This document shows positions 1-8,400 of a stretch of DNA of 43,452 bases, piece after piece. The position numbers were made by a program, and so were the translations under genes. Position 1 is the first letter of the stretch. Every line of letters begins with the position of its first letter. The DNA is from Bacillus sp. HF117_J1_D (lineage in GTDB: Bacteria; Bacillota; Bacilli; Bacillales; Bacillaceae_C). The notes beneath the pieces were generated by a model. That model saw nothing but the letters and a program-made list of their open reading frames with translations, ran no database searches and was not told the origin of the DNA. Location: NCBI GenBank assembly GCA_009928435.1, contig JAABNQ010000026.1, positions 1 to 43,452 of the forward strand, given 5' to 3'.

Positions 1-100
1 CTTGACTGTCGGCTTTCGAGTTACCAGAGGTAACCCTCATACCGAACGGCATTCATCACCCACCTATAGAGGATGGGCGACTTCTGCCTGAATTAAGTTA
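1..100 (+). mobile_element. Right end of an IS605/IS1341-type (TnpB) element, omega-RNA-like
   Basis: Three nested or adjacent hairpins are visible: GTTACC/GGTAAC (20-25 with 29-34), an outer ATTCA/TGAAT pair (51-55 with 89-93), and an inner CCCACC/GGATGGG stem (59-64 with 71-77) closed by TATAGA. From memory this layout matches the 3' end of many Bacillaceae tnpB elements, where the transcript end forms the TnpB guide RNA scaffold. The single inserted A in GGATGGG bulges the usual stem. Any tnpB gene would lie to the left of the window, so neither its presence nor its integrity can be judged. Identification rests on recall, not on a search. Confidence 0.45.
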
Positions 101-205
101 AATTCATTTTGGGCAGATTTAGCCAGGAGCTGACTGATTGAACGAGATCATGCACCTGGCTAATTTTCTTCCTCAATCACCCCATCTGTCCTGAAGTAAT
201 TCGGC

Positions 206-1651
206 TTACCTTCTCTGACTCCTTCCGCTCTGACTTTCAACTAATTCCATTAAAATTTTCAAACCTTTCGCTAAATCGTCTAGAGTCGCATAGGCATAGG
301 AAAGTCGAATGTGATGAAGATCCCTTGACTCATATATATAGCCCGGATTAATTAAAACATTATGATGAAGCAAATTTAAAAAAAGCGCCTTATTTACAAT
401 AGGTTCATGAAACCTAAGCCAAATGTAGAAGCCGCCTTCGGACCTTTTCCAGGTTGCTGTTCTTTGAAAGTCCCGCTCTAATACAGCCTCGACAAATGCC
501 GCTCTTTTTTTTAATTGTTCACGAAGTTTAATTAGATGTGTCTCGTATAGACCAGAAGAAAGCCAATGGGCTACGATTTCTTGAGAAAAAGCACTGGAAC
601 CATAGTCCGTTTGCATTTTTATATCGCCTAGCCGTTCAATGACTGGTGAAGGTGCAACTACCCAGCCGATCCTGAGTCCTGGACTTAAGGTTTTCGAAAC
701 ACTGCCGATATAAAGCACTTGTCCTGATGTGTCAATTGACTTTATTGGAGAAGCAGGGGTTTCAAATGCCAACTCATGGTAAACATCGTCCTCAATAATC
801 GGTATCTGCAGCTCCTTGCACGCATTGTATACGGCTTTCTTTTCCTCCATCGACCAACTTTGTCCAGTCGGATTATGTAGGGATGGTACACAATAAAAGA
901 CAGATTGCCTTTTCCTTTTGAATTTCCGTAAATTATTTATGAAATCTGCGTCCCGTGAAATTGAATTCATCCGCATCCCCGCTGATTGAAACGGATGAAC
1001 TGAATTTAAATAGGAAGGCTGTTCCTGAAAGACAATTGATTCTTTCTCCAATAATCCCATGGCAATTAATTGAAGTGCCTGCAGGGCTCCTGACACAATT
1101 AATATATTTTCGGGGCCAGTTTTAATCCCTCTGTTTTTTAAATACTTACATAAAATCTCACGAAGCTTTTCACTTCCTTGCGGTGATGAATACCCTATTG
1201 CCTTTGGTTTAAGCGATATTTCCTTTAATGACTGCTCAATTTGTTTCACAGGAAGCAAGTCCGGTGATAATTCACCTGTTCCCAGACGGATGATGTGATC
1301 CATTTGTTCCTGTTCATTAATCAGTTGAATTGTATGGTAATTGGGCTTATATATACTTGATTCAATGTGCTGATTCCAATTCAATTGGGCTTTGTCCAAA
1401 AGCATATTCCAAGAATTATTGGCCACAAATACTCCTGCCCCTACTTTGGATTCGATTAAACCATCCGCTTTTAGCTCATCAAGAGCAAGCTGTACAGTGC
1501 TTCGATTCACATTAAACTCTGCTGCTAGCTGGCGCTGCGTCGGGAGCTTCGTCCCTACAGACCAATCCCCTCGTTCAATTCGAGACTTTACCCAATCCAC
1601 AATTTGATCATGAATGGTCAAATGGGAGTACCGTTTTGGTTGCCAATTCAT
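206..1651 (-). CDS. MocR-type (GntR/aminotransferase) transcription regulator
   Basis: This is a PLP-dependent MocR/PdxR-class regulator of about 481 residues. Residues about 8-78 form a GntR winged helix-turn-helix, and the rest is a class I aminotransferase-like domain. The likely PLP lysine lies in GSVSKTLSPG near residue 320. I chose the ATG at 1651 because GGAGGGG sits just upstream; an in-frame ATG at 1717 would add 22 residues without a good ribosome site. The gene is divergent from a LysE-type exporter, and a perfect inverted repeat lies between them. MocR proteins usually control the gene next to them, so an amino acid or PLP-linked ligand and control of the exporter are inferred. 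The exact ligand is unknown. Confidence 0.9.
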   Translation of the reverse strand: MNWQPKRYSHLTIHDQIVDWVKSRIERGDWSVGTKLPTQRQLAAEFNVNRSTVQLALDELKADGLIESKVGAGVFVANNSWNMLLDKAQLNWNQHIESSIYKPNYHTIQLINEQEQMDHIIRLGTGELSPDLLPVKQIEQSLKEISLKPKAIGYSSPQGSEKLREILCKYLKNRGIKTGPENILIVSGALQALQLIAMGLLEKESIVFQEQPSYLNSVHPFQSAGMRMNSISRDADFINNLRKFKRKRQSVFYCVPSLHNPTGQSWSMEEKKAVYNACKELQIPIIEDDVYHELAFETPASPIKSIDTSGQVLYIGSVSKTLSPGLRIGWVVAPSPVIERLGDIKMQTDYGSSAFSQEIVAHWLSSGLYETHLIKLREQLKKRAAFVEAVLERDFQRTATWKRSEGGFYIWLRFHEPIVNKALFLNLLHHNVLINPGYIYESRDLHHIRLSYAYATLDDLAKGLKILMELVESQSGRSQRR

Positions 1652-1664
1652 CCAACCCCTCCTA

Positions 1665-1692
1665 AATTGGGTGGATGAAAAACCACCCAATT
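1665..1692. promoter_or_regulatory. Perfect 10-bp inverted repeat, candidate MocR operator
   Basis: AATTGGGTGG (1665-1674) and CCACCCAATT (1683-1692) are exact inverted copies separated by 8 bases. They lie in the 97-bp divergent spacer between the MocR gene and the exporter. Autoregulation and control of the exporter through this site are inferred. In the regulator's mRNA leader it could also fold as a hairpin just before the ribosome site. Confidence 0.55.
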
Positions 1693-1748
1693 GGCCGTTT
1701 TCTTTTATTTTTACCATAGTAAGATAGTAATTGAAAGGAGTTGACCAC

Positions 1749-2351
1749 TTGGAAAGTATTATTCATGGAGTCATTTTGGCATTCGGACTCATATTGCCTT
1801 TGGGCGTGCAAAATGTATTTGTATTTTCACAAGGAGCAACACAACCAAATTTGGTTCGGGCACTTCCAGCCACGATTACCGCTGGTTTATGCGATACATT
1901 TTTAATCCTTTTAGCCGTCTTAGGCGTCTCTGTCATCGTTTTACAGTTTGAATGGCTTCGTCTTATTCTGATGATAGCTGGTATCTTATTTCTGCTTTAT
2001 ATGGGGTATACGATATGGAAAGCCCAACCTGCAACAACAGAAACGAATAAAGCATTACCCATCCGGCAACAAATCTTGTTTGCATTATCCGTGTCTTTAT
2101 TAAATCCACACGCTATCTTAGACACTATTGGTGTAATTGGAACAAGTGCATTAAAATACACTGGAACAGAACAAGCCTTGTTTACAATTGCCTGTATTGC
2201 AGTATCTTGGATCTGGTTCTTTGGATTAACTTTTGCAGGTATGATGATGAAGAAATTAGATGCTAGCGGAGGTTTAATGAACATATTCAACAAGTGCTCC
2301 GCCTTGTTTATCTGGGCCACCGCCATTTATCTAATCATTGATTTGATCTAA
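1749..2351 (+). CDS. LysE/ArgO family amino acid exporter
   Basis: About 200 residues with six hydrophobic stretches, typical of LysE-family efflux proteins of the cytoplasmic membrane. The N-terminal segment contains the family-like GLILPLGVQNVFVFSQG, and NPHAILDT falls in the second half. I chose the TTG at 1749 because AAAGGAG (1734-1740) is 8 bases upstream; a TTG at 1731 lies before that site. The gene is divergent from the MocR regulator. Export of a basic or other amino acid, or relief of amino acid stress, is the likely role. The substrate cannot be read from sequence. Confidence 0.88.
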   Translation: MESIIHGVILAFGLILPLGVQNVFVFSQGATQPNLVRALPATITAGLCDTFLILLAVLGVSVIVLQFEWLRLILMIAGILFLLYMGYTIWKAQPATTETNKALPIRQQILFALSVSLLNPHAILDTIGVIGTSALKYTGTEQALFTIACIAVSWIWFFGLTFAGMMMKKLDASGGLMNIFNKCSALFIWATAIYLIIDLI

Positions 2352-2367
2352 TTACACAACATTTGCC

Positions 2368-2393
2368 ACACCCCTAACATTTAGGGGTGTTTA
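2368..2393 (+). terminator. Hairpin after the LysE gene
   Basis: ACACCCCTAA (2368-2377) pairs exactly with TTAGGGGTGT (2381-2390) around a 3-base loop and is followed by only a short T stretch. It probably ends exporter transcription, perhaps weakly. Confidence 0.55.
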
Positions 2394-2472
2394 CCGAAAG
2401 CTTGCTTCAATGAGATGCTTTATCCTTTTGTTGAATAGACATATCGTATGTTTTTGAGGGAAATCTATTTCA

Positions 2473-3465
2473 CTAGCTTGATGAAAATACCTTCCCTCTC
2501 CTCATATTAAGAGTTTCACTGGATGTAACAGCTGCCTTTATTTCTGATAAGTCATACTGAAAAGCTGGTTTCATTAGACTTAGTTGGTGATTATTTATTA
2601 ATGCGATCAAATGATGGAAGGTTCCTTGCCAGGTTTCTGTCGATACTTTATCATTCCAATGCCGCAAATGAAATATTTGAGCGCTCACCATTGTTTTTCT
2701 AGCAATTTCTGCCCAGTCTGCGGGTATCCCGGATAAAAGTCCGATGCTTAAAAAAATTCCTTGATCCTGTACACAATAAGCTAATTCAGTACCAGATTGT
2801 CCCCCCACTGAATCGATAGCAGCGCAAGCCCCCAGCCCATTTGTTAAATCCAAAACGGTCTCACGCAATGATTCCTTGGATGTGTTAATGACATACCAGG
2901 CACCTAACTGATTTAGCTCATCAGTGTATCGATCATTTCTGGTTACCGCAATTAATCGGAAACCCAACACTTTTGACAGTTGGACAAAAATACGTCCGAT
3001 TGAAGAGCCGCAAGCATTGACCACCAACGTATCACCTGGACGCAGCCCTAGCTTTTCTGTACAAACCACCCATGCTGTAATGGGATTGATATACATTTGA
3101 GATGCAATGATGTCACCAATAGAGTCAGGAACGGGGACTGCAAATTCTGCTGATGTTGTCACGAATTCCTGCCAAGTACCTTCCCCTCGTAAAGGCAGCA
3201 CTCGCTTTCCAATAAGATTTTTAGATACCGCTGCACCTACCTCTTCAACGATTCCTACCCCTTCATAACCAGGAATAGCCGGTAAAGAAATTCGATGAGC
3301 ATAAGAGCCTCTTATCGGGATTAAGTCAGACGGATTAATCGGACGAACGAGCATACGGACAAGAACTTCATGATCAGACGGAGCCTGAACACTTTTATAT
3401 TCCATTTTTAAAACGTCTTTCGGATCACCAAACTTATGAAATTTTATGCATTTCGTTTTTTTCAA
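2473..3465 (-). CDS. Zinc-type MDR alcohol dehydrogenase / enoyl reductase-like oxidoreductase
   Basis: A medium-chain dehydrogenase/reductase of about 330 residues. An N-terminal GroES-like domain contains PINPSDLIPIRGSY and PGYEGVGIVEEVG, followed by a Rossmann domain with NACGSSIGR near residue 150. PINPSD and the lack of zinc-ligand cysteines place it nearer quinone reductases and mitochondrial-type 2-enoyl thioester reductases than zinc alcohol dehydrogenases. I chose the TTG at 3465 because AAAGGAG lies 8 bases upstream; a TTG at 3486 precedes that site. It is divergent from the plsC-fabH genes, so a link to acyl metabolism is possible but unproven. Confidence 0.8.
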   Translation of the reverse strand: MKKTKCIKFHKFGDPKDVLKMEYKSVQAPSDHEVLVRMLVRPINPSDLIPIRGSYAHRISLPAIPGYEGVGIVEEVGAAVSKNLIGKRVLPLRGEGTWQEFVTTSAEFAVPVPDSIGDIIASQMYINPITAWVVCTEKLGLRPGDTLVVNACGSSIGRIFVQLSKVLGFRLIAVTRNDRYTDELNQLGAWYVINTSKESLRETVLDLTNGLGACAAIDSVGGQSGTELAYCVQDQGIFLSIGLLSGIPADWAEIARKTMVSAQIFHLRHWNDKVSTETWQGTFHHLIALINNHQLSLMKPAFQYDLSEIKAAVTSSETLNMRRGKVFSSS

Positions 3466-3597
3466 GGTAACAGTCTCCTTTGACAAACTGCCATTTACTT
3501 AATAATATCCCGTTTCAACCGCAACGTACAATCTGTTTCCTCTCAGATATCCACGAGTTAGAAAATCATAGATTTGAAAGAACAAACTCAAGTAAAG

Positions 3598-3644
3598 TTG
3601 AATATTTTTTTCATTTTCTTTATAATTAGTACCAGGTGCTATAA
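3598..3644 (+). promoter_or_regulatory. Sigma-A promoter overlapped by a FapR-like operator (plsC)
   Basis: TTGAAT (3598-3603), a 17-base spacer and TATAAT (3621-3626) form a good sigma-A promoter. TTAGTACCAGGTGCTATAA (3626-3644) starts inside the -10 box and resembles the FapR inverted repeat built on TTAGTACC. The fabI promoter at 22781 has the same arrangement. FapR repression relieved by malonyl-CoA is the known mode for this regulon in Bacillus; its use here is inferred. Confidence 0.65.
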
Positions 3645-3669
3645 CTTGATAGTAATCTGGAGTGATTTC

Positions 3670-4242
3670 ATTTACAAATTTGTCCTTATCCTGGCCACCA
3701 TCATTTTGCGAACCCTCGGTAAAGTGGAAGTCAGAAATAAACATGTACTTCCATCAGAAGGCGGTTTTATTTTAACATGCTCACACAAAGGCTGGTTAGA
3801 TGTTGTCATCCTGGGAATTTGTACACCACGCCCGATTCATTTTATGGCGAAGCAAGAACTGTTCACAAATAAGTTGGCTTCTTTTTTTCTTACTAAGATC
3901 CATGCTTTTCCTGTCAACCGTGATAATCCTTCACCAAGCAGTATAAAAACGCCTATTAAGCTACTGAAATCAGGTGAAGTTGTGGGCATTTTTCCAGGCG
4001 GGACAAGAACGGCGGAAGAAGTTTCATTAAAAAGGGGAGCAGTCACCATTGCAAATTTAGCAAAGGTTCCAATCATTCCCGCCGCATATGAAGGACCAGC
4101 AAACATAAAAGAGTTTTGGAAAGAAAGAAAAGCAGCCATCATTTTTGGAGAACCTTTCTATGTAAATACTAAAAATAGATCTGAGTTGGCTGCATCTACC
4201 GATCTTTTATCAGAAAAAATACATTCCCTTAAAACCAATTAA
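3670..4242 (+). CDS. plsC: 1-acyl-sn-glycerol-3-phosphate acyltransferase (PlsC), possible ATT start
   Basis: Acylates lysophosphatidic acid to phosphatidic acid at the membrane. The HX4D catalytic motif (HKGWLD, residues 39-44) and FPGGTRT (108-114; usually FPEGTR) are clear. IHAFPV.R.NPSPSSIKTPIKLLK closely recalls B. subtilis YhdO/PlsC. No ATG fits the start. GGAG at 3659-3662 is 7 bases before an ATT at 3670, exactly where the homologue's initiator Met aligns (IYKF versus MYKF). A TTG at 3646 is the alternative, but it would leave only about 13 bases after the inferred transcription start. The gene is followed by fabH, and control by FapR is inferred. Confidence 0.85.
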   Translation: MYKFVLILATIILRTLGKVEVRNKHVLPSEGGFILTCSHKGWLDVVILGICTPRPIHFMAKQELFTNKLASFFLTKIHAFPVNRDNPSPSSIKTPIKLLKSGEVVGIFPGGTRTAEEVSLKRGAVTIANLAKVPIIPAAYEGPANIKEFWKERKAAIIFGEPFYVNTKNRSELAASTDLLSEKIHSLKTN

Positions 4243-4287
4243 CAAAGCAGCCATGGGTTTTTCATACACTTTCATTAGCACTAAGTG

Positions 4288-4304
4288 ATAGTACCTTATG
4301 ATAA
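4288..4304 (+). promoter_or_regulatory. Possible second FapR-like half operator before fabH
   Basis: ATAGTACCTTATGATAA keeps the left arm TAGTACCT of the FapR repeat but has a degraded right arm. It lies 17 bases before the fabH start, overlapping the region just upstream of the ribosome site. This is weaker than the plsC and fabI sites. Confidence 0.3.
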
Positions 4305-4320
4305 GAAAAGGAGCGTTTTA

Positions 4321-5319
4321 ATGACTAACATTCAATCCAAAGCCAAAATAACAGCATTGGGAAGCTATGTCCCCGAAAAGAGATTAACAAATGAAGATTT
4401 AGAGAAAATGGTCGATACTAACAACGAATGGATCGTCCAAAGAACCGGAATGAAAGAAAGAAGGATTGCCGCTGAAAACGAATTTTCTTCAACATTGGCT
4501 CTCAAAGCGGTAGACAACTTAATCAAAAGATACGACAAAGATGTTTCTGATGTAGATTGCATCATTGTAGCTACCTCTACGCCTGACTACACATTTCCGA
4601 ATGTAGCCAGCCAAATCCAAAAACAATATCAAATAAAACAGACGGGTGCCATTGACTTGAATGCAGCTTGCGCTGGTTTCACTTATGGATTGCACGTAGC
4701 CAACGGATTGATTACGTCTGGACTTCATCGGAAAATTTTATTTGTTGCGGCCGAAACCATGTCCAAAATTACGGACTACACAGACCGGACAACTTGTATT
4801 TTATTTGGTGATGGAGCCGCTGCTGTTTTAGTGGAAAGAGATGATGAAATGCCAGGCTTTATCGCCAGTCACATGGGAACCTACGGGGAAGGAGGCAGCC
4901 ATGTATATAGCACAAATTTATCTACTACAATGCAGGAGCAGCCTTTGAATCCATCTGGGAAGCTAGTACAGAACGGAAGAGAAGTATATAAATGGGCCTC
5001 CCGCACGCTTCCATTAGGTATAAATGAATTACTGAACAAAGCTGGGTTAAAGAAGGATGACATTGACTGGTTTATTCCGCACAGTGCTAATTTGCGTATG
5101 ATTGAATCTATTTGTGAAAAATCGGAGATTTCACTCGAAAAAACATTGACTAGCGTTGAATATTTTGGAAATACTTCTTCGGTTTCGATCCCGTTAGCGA
5201 TGCAAATAGGTATAGATGAAGGAAAATTAAAAAGAGGCGATACCCTGTTAGCTTATGGGTTTGGCGGAGGGCTGACGCATGCCGGGGTCATTTTGAAATG
5301 GGACGTTGAAGATGTTTGA
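4321..5319 (+). CDS. fabH: 3-oxoacyl-ACP synthase III (FabH)
   Basis: Beta-ketoacyl-ACP synthase III of 332 residues. It condenses acyl-CoA with malonyl-ACP to start fatty acid synthesis. The catalytic triad is visible as Cys117 (NAACAGF), His254 (PHSANLRM) and Asn284 (FGNTSS). The C-terminal glycine-rich [10 protein letters not shown] is intact. The start at 4321 is set by AAAAGGAG 7-8 bases upstream; an earlier in-frame ATG at 4285 lacks one. It follows plsC by 78 bases and overlaps a truncated fabZ. It lies outside the main fab loci, so it may be a second FabH (FabHB-like) with its own substrate preference. That role is inferred. Confidence 0.93.
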   Translation: MTNIQSKAKITALGSYVPEKRLTNEDLEKMVDTNNEWIVQRTGMKERRIAAENEFSSTLALKAVDNLIKRYDKDVSDVDCIIVATSTPDYTFPNVASQIQKQYQIKQTGAIDLNAACAGFTYGLHVANGLITSGLHRKILFVAAETMSKITDYTDRTTCILFGDGAAAVLVERDDEMPGFIASHMGTYGEGGSHVYSTNLSTTMQEQPLNPSGKLVQNGREVYKWASRTLPLGINELLNKAGLKKDDIDWFIPHSANLRMIESICEKSEISLEKTLTSVEYFGNTSSVSIPLAMQIGIDEGKLKRGDTLLAYGFGGGLTHAGVILKWDVEDV

Positions 5320-5461
5320 TATCCAGGAAATCAAAGACTCGATTCAACATCGCCATCCATTTCTATTAGTGGATAAGATTATCGAGGTTGAGGAAGGCCA
5401 AAAGGCTGTAGGTGGAGATTTAGTATATGAGTTAGATATTCTATTCGCATTTGGTGATTAA
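5312..5461 (+). pseudogene. fabZ: Truncated fabZ (3-hydroxyacyl-ACP dehydratase) N-terminal remnant
   Basis: The frame starts with ATG at 5312, overlapping the fabH stop, and encodes 49 residues. [21 protein letters not shown] and [12 protein letters not shown] match the N-terminus of FabZ. The homology then stops at about residue 38, and a short unrelated tail runs to TAA. The catalytic His/Glu helix (normally NEPFFNGHFP) is missing, so no dehydratase activity is possible. The break coincides with an 8-bp inverted repeat (5441-5470), suggesting a deletion or insertion scar. Translational coupling shows it was once the third gene of a plsC-fabH-fabZ operon. Confidence 0.85.
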
Positions 5462-5494
5462 AGCGAATAGTCATGGGAGGGGATACCCCTTCCC
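5441..5494. repeat. Two adjacent hairpins at the fabZ break point
   Basis: CTATTCGC (5441-5448) pairs with GCGAATAG (5463-5470), and GGGAGGGG (5475-5482) pairs with CCCCTTCCC (5486-5494). Neither is followed by a T tract. They start where fabZ homology ends and could be the end of an excised or decayed element. Confidence 0.5.
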
Positions 5495-5534
5495 TATTGG
5501 TCCATAAGCCATAACAATGCCGTCCAATTTTAAG

Positions 5535-6005
5535 TCAAAGGAAGGATTCAATCGTTTTTTCATCCAACTGTTCTTCCGAAATAACCCGAAAGCCGTTTCT
5601 TTTCAGTAAGGCGGACGTAACGCCATCCCCAGCAATCTTAATGCCACTAAATTCACCGTTGTAAATCATAGAGCTGCCGCAGGATGGACTGTTTTCCTTC
5701 AATACAACAAGTGATGCCTTGACATCCCTTGCTAGTTTTAGCGTCACATAAGCACCTTTTATGTACAAATCTGTGACCTCTTTGCCTGACCTATCTATTA
5801 CCTTCGCCTTCCCATCAAGAACATCATATCCATCTCCGTCTATTATTTCCGCTGGCTCCCTTGGGGTGGAGAAACCGCCGCTTAGTTCAGGGCATATCGT
5901 GATTGCTTTATTTTCCACCACCAGCTTTTGTATTTGCTCATGCAGACTATGTCTTCCGTCATATCTAACTTTTAACCCTGCTAAGCAAGAACTCACCAAA
6001 ATCAT
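5535..6005 (-). CDS. DUF523 family protein
   Basis: A 156-residue cytoplasmic protein of the DUF523 (YbbK-like) family. Conserved features include the N-terminal SSCLAGLKVRYDG, CPELSGGFSTPREP, and KENSPSCGSSMIY with a Cys that may bind metal or iron-sulfur. In other bacteria the domain occurs alone or fused to DUF1722, and its function is not settled (a tRNA thiolation role has been discussed for relatives). AAAGGGGG before the ATG supports the start. It stands alone between the lipid cluster and leuA. Confidence 0.85.
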   Translation of the reverse strand: MILVSSCLAGLKVRYDGRHSLHEQIQKLVVENKAITICPELSGGFSTPREPAEIIDGDGYDVLDGKAKVIDRSGKEVTDLYIKGAYVTLKLARDVKASLVVLKENSPSCGSSMIYNGEFSGIKIAGDGVTSALLKRNGFRVISEEQLDEKTIESFL

Positions 6006-6132
6006 CTGGCTGCCCCCTTTTCCCGTTCATTTATACAAAATCCGTTGTCAAGATTCAGGATTCCGCTGTTTTTCTAATGGTAATAAACTGGATGATAGTA
6101 CTTAGAAGCAAATTCGTCAAGTTCACCACAGG

Positions 6133-6179
6133 CAAAAAAACACCCCCTAAAGTAGAATGGCTCGTCTAACTTTAGGGGG
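6133..6179 (-). terminator. Rho-independent terminator of leuA
   Basis: On the minus strand CCCCCTAAAGT pairs with ACTTTAGGGGG (plus-strand 6169-6179 and 6143-6153), followed by GTG and then seven T. It lies 85 bases after the leuA stop. Confidence 0.85.
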
Positions 6180-6263
6180 ATATGTGTTTTGATGATCATT
6201 TCACATTAAAAAAGTTAATTAGAAGCTTTATTATTGATTGTGAGTATCTATTCCATCACTAAT

Positions 6264-7808
6264 TTAGTTAGCCGGAACTAAATGATCAACAACGATATTA
6301 TTGATTACATTAATAAATGCAAGTGCACTGGCCTTCATAATATCGGTGTCTGTCGCTTTGGCAGTATACTTCTCTCCTCTAAATTCCACTTGAATTTTAA
6401 CTTTCCCCACTGCCTCTTTCCCTCTTGAGACACTGCTGATGTTATATTCTCGCAGTTGAATGTCAAGCTGGCTGATTTCCATAATAGCGGAATATAGAGC
6501 ATCGATTGGACCTGAGCCGACTGCGCTTCCCTCCAATATTTGGCCTTCTTTTTTCAATTTCACGCTGGCTGACGGAAAGCTTGTGTTACTAATCACTTGT
6601 AGATCTACCAATTCAAAGAAATTATCGCTGATATGGGATTCTTTGAAATAATTCTCTACGATGATATATAAATCATGGTTATAAACCTCTTTTTTCTTAT
6701 CAGCCATTTCAAGGAAGTCTTCAAAAATCTCTTCAAATTGTATATCCGTAAATTCATTAAGTCCTAATTTGTTAAGAGCGTTTTTAACTGCATGACGACC
6801 GGATCGTGCTGTTAATACAAGCTCCATATCCTCCAGTCCGACTTCAAGCGGACTGATGATTTCGTAAGCATCTCTCGATTTCAACAAGCCGTCTTGGTGA
6901 ATACCGGAGGAATGAGCAAAGGCATTGTCTCCTGTGATGGCTTTATTCACTTGAACATCAAGTCCCATAAAACTGCTTACCAACTTAGATGTATTCATAA
7001 TCTCCTTAGTATTGACGTTCGTGTAAGTCTGGTAGACAGATGAACGAGTATTCATCGCCATTACGACTTCTTCAAGAGCCGCATTACCAGCACGTTCTCC
7101 AATTCCATTTATCGTACACTCTACTTTATCCGCTCCGTTTTTGATTGCAGCTAAAGTATTGGCTGTCGCCATACCAAGGTCATTATGACAATGGACACTT
7201 AAAAGAACAGTATCATTCAAATTTTTCAAACGATCATTTAATTTAAAAATCAGTTCACCAAACTCTTCCGGCTCAGCATACCCGACCGTATCGGGAACAT
7301 TAATAATAGTAGCCCCAGCCTTAACAACAGCTTCAATGGTTTTCCATAAGTACTCAAAATCGGAACGGGATGCATCCTCTGTTGAGTACTGAACGTTAGG
7401 TAATAAGCTTTTTGCATATTTCACGGCTTCTACACCAATATCCATTATCTGGTCTTTCGATTTTCCGAATTTCTTTTCCACATGAATATCTGAAGTACCT
7501 AAAACCATATGGATAAGCGGATTATTAGCATATTTTACACTGTTATAAACCGCATCAATATCAGATTTTACCGCCCTTGCCAAAGCAGTAATGATAATAT
7601 CATCTGTATTCCCCACTTTTGTAGCAATTTCTTTCACAGCATTGAAATCGCCAGTAGAAGATGAAGGAAATCCTGCTTCAATCATATCAACCCCAAGCTT
7701 TTTTAGCTGCTGAGCCACTTCCAGCTTTTCATATTGGTTCAGCTTTGCACCTGGAACCTGCTCTCCGTCTCTTAAAGTCGTATCAAATACCCAAATTTTT
7801 CTCGCCAT
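6264..7808 (-). CDS. leuA: 2-isopropylmalate synthase
   Basis: Condenses acetyl-CoA with 2-ketoisovalerate, the first committed step of leucine synthesis, in the cytoplasm. At 514 residues it has the normal bacterial length: a DRE-TIM barrel with [11 protein letters not shown] (residues 10-20) and the metal-binding HCHNDLGMA, then the C-terminal leucine-sensing LeuA dimer domain. AAAGGAG 9 bases upstream fixes the start. It forms a single-gene unit with its own promoter, T-box leader and terminator, separate from any leuBCD genes, none of which are in the window. Leucine controls it twice: through tRNA-Leu charging and probably by feedback. Confidence 0.96.
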   Translation of the reverse strand: MARKIWVFDTTLRDGEQVPGAKLNQYEKLEVAQQLKKLGVDMIEAGFPSSSTGDFNAVKEIATKVGNTDDIIITALARAVKSDIDAVYNSVKYANNPLIHMVLGTSDIHVEKKFGKSKDQIMDIGVEAVKYAKSLLPNVQYSTEDASRSDFEYLWKTIEAVVKAGATIINVPDTVGYAEPEEFGELIFKLNDRLKNLNDTVLLSVHCHNDLGMATANTLAAIKNGADKVECTINGIGERAGNAALEEVVMAMNTRSSVYQTYTNVNTKEIMNTSKLVSSFMGLDVQVNKAITGDNAFAHSSGIHQDGLLKSRDAYEIISPLEVGLEDMELVLTARSGRHAVKNALNKLGLNEFTDIQFEEIFEDFLEMADKKKEVYNHDLYIIVENYFKESHISDNFFELVDLQVISNTSFPSASVKLKKEGQILEGSAVGSGPIDALYSAIMEISQLDIQLREYNISSVSRGKEAVGKVKIQVEFRGEKYTAKATDTDIMKASALAFINVINNIVVDHLVPAN

Positions 7809-7831
7809 TTCAATACACTCCTTTTCAATAT

Positions 7832-8090
7832 AAAAAGCCTCGTCTCTATAAAAATATAGAGACGAGGCTGTGCTCGCGGTACCACTCTAATTGGTTAAAT
7901 TATAAACATAAAGAACCCACTCATTTTCGGCGGCTATCACCACCTATCCTTTTAACGGAAGAAACCCGGCATCCCCTACTAAAGTTTGTTCAGGGAGCAG
8001 CTCTTGGAGGAGTTCAAAGGGAATAACTACCGATTCTCACCAACCATCGGCTCTCTGAAAAGCTTATTGTCCTTTTACTACTTCCAATCT
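7832..8090 (-). promoter_or_regulatory. Leucine-specific T-box riboswitch of leuA
   Basis: Read on the minus strand, the leader has Stem I elements (AAGGACAATAAG, AGAGAG, GGTTGGTGAG), a specifier loop GAACTC giving the Leu codon CTC, and the T-box bulge GTGGTACCGCG (plus 7875-7885). The variable base T matches an A discriminator. It ends in a perfect 15-bp terminator stem (7836-7850 with 7855-7869) followed by T residues. Uncharged tRNA-Leu should stabilise the antiterminator and allow leuA expression. All landmarks are seen directly; the mechanism is that of the known family. Confidence 0.95.
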
Positions 8091-8117
8091 TTGCTTGTTG
8101 TTATTTGATTATAAGCA

Positions 8118-8146
8118 ATCATATATGGAGAGTTGGAAGTTGTCAA
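8118..8146 (-). promoter_or_regulatory. Sigma-A promoter of leuA
   Basis: On the minus strand TTGACA, a 17-base spacer and TATGAT give a near-consensus promoter. Transcription should start near 8111, about 20 bases before T-box Stem I. Confidence 0.8.
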
Positions 8147-8400
8147 TATAAAAATCAAAATTAGCTGTAAAATTTTTATATTTTTAAGTGCCATGCAGGT
8201 TGAAGTATACCCCGTCTCTTCTATTAGGACGGGTGATACGTGTTTTGGTAGTAAAATAATCACGCGAAATGTCAATTGGCATTTCACACACAGCCTCAGT
8301 AATCATTGAAGGATAGAGGACATGGTTATTCCAGAAGAAGTTCCCGGTCATGACGGATGAGTAGATAGAGCGCGTTTTGATCAAAACGCGCTTTTAAAAG
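8147..8400. other. Gene-free stretch with a 24-base perfect palindrome
   Basis: No convincing gene is seen. CCCGTC/GACGGG forms a small hairpin near 8210-8232. AGCGCGTTTTGA/TCAAAACGCGCT (8369-8392) is a perfect palindrome followed on the plus strand by TTTT. It sits just past the methyltransferase stop but lacks a T tract on that gene's strand, so its role is unclear. Confidence 0.5.
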
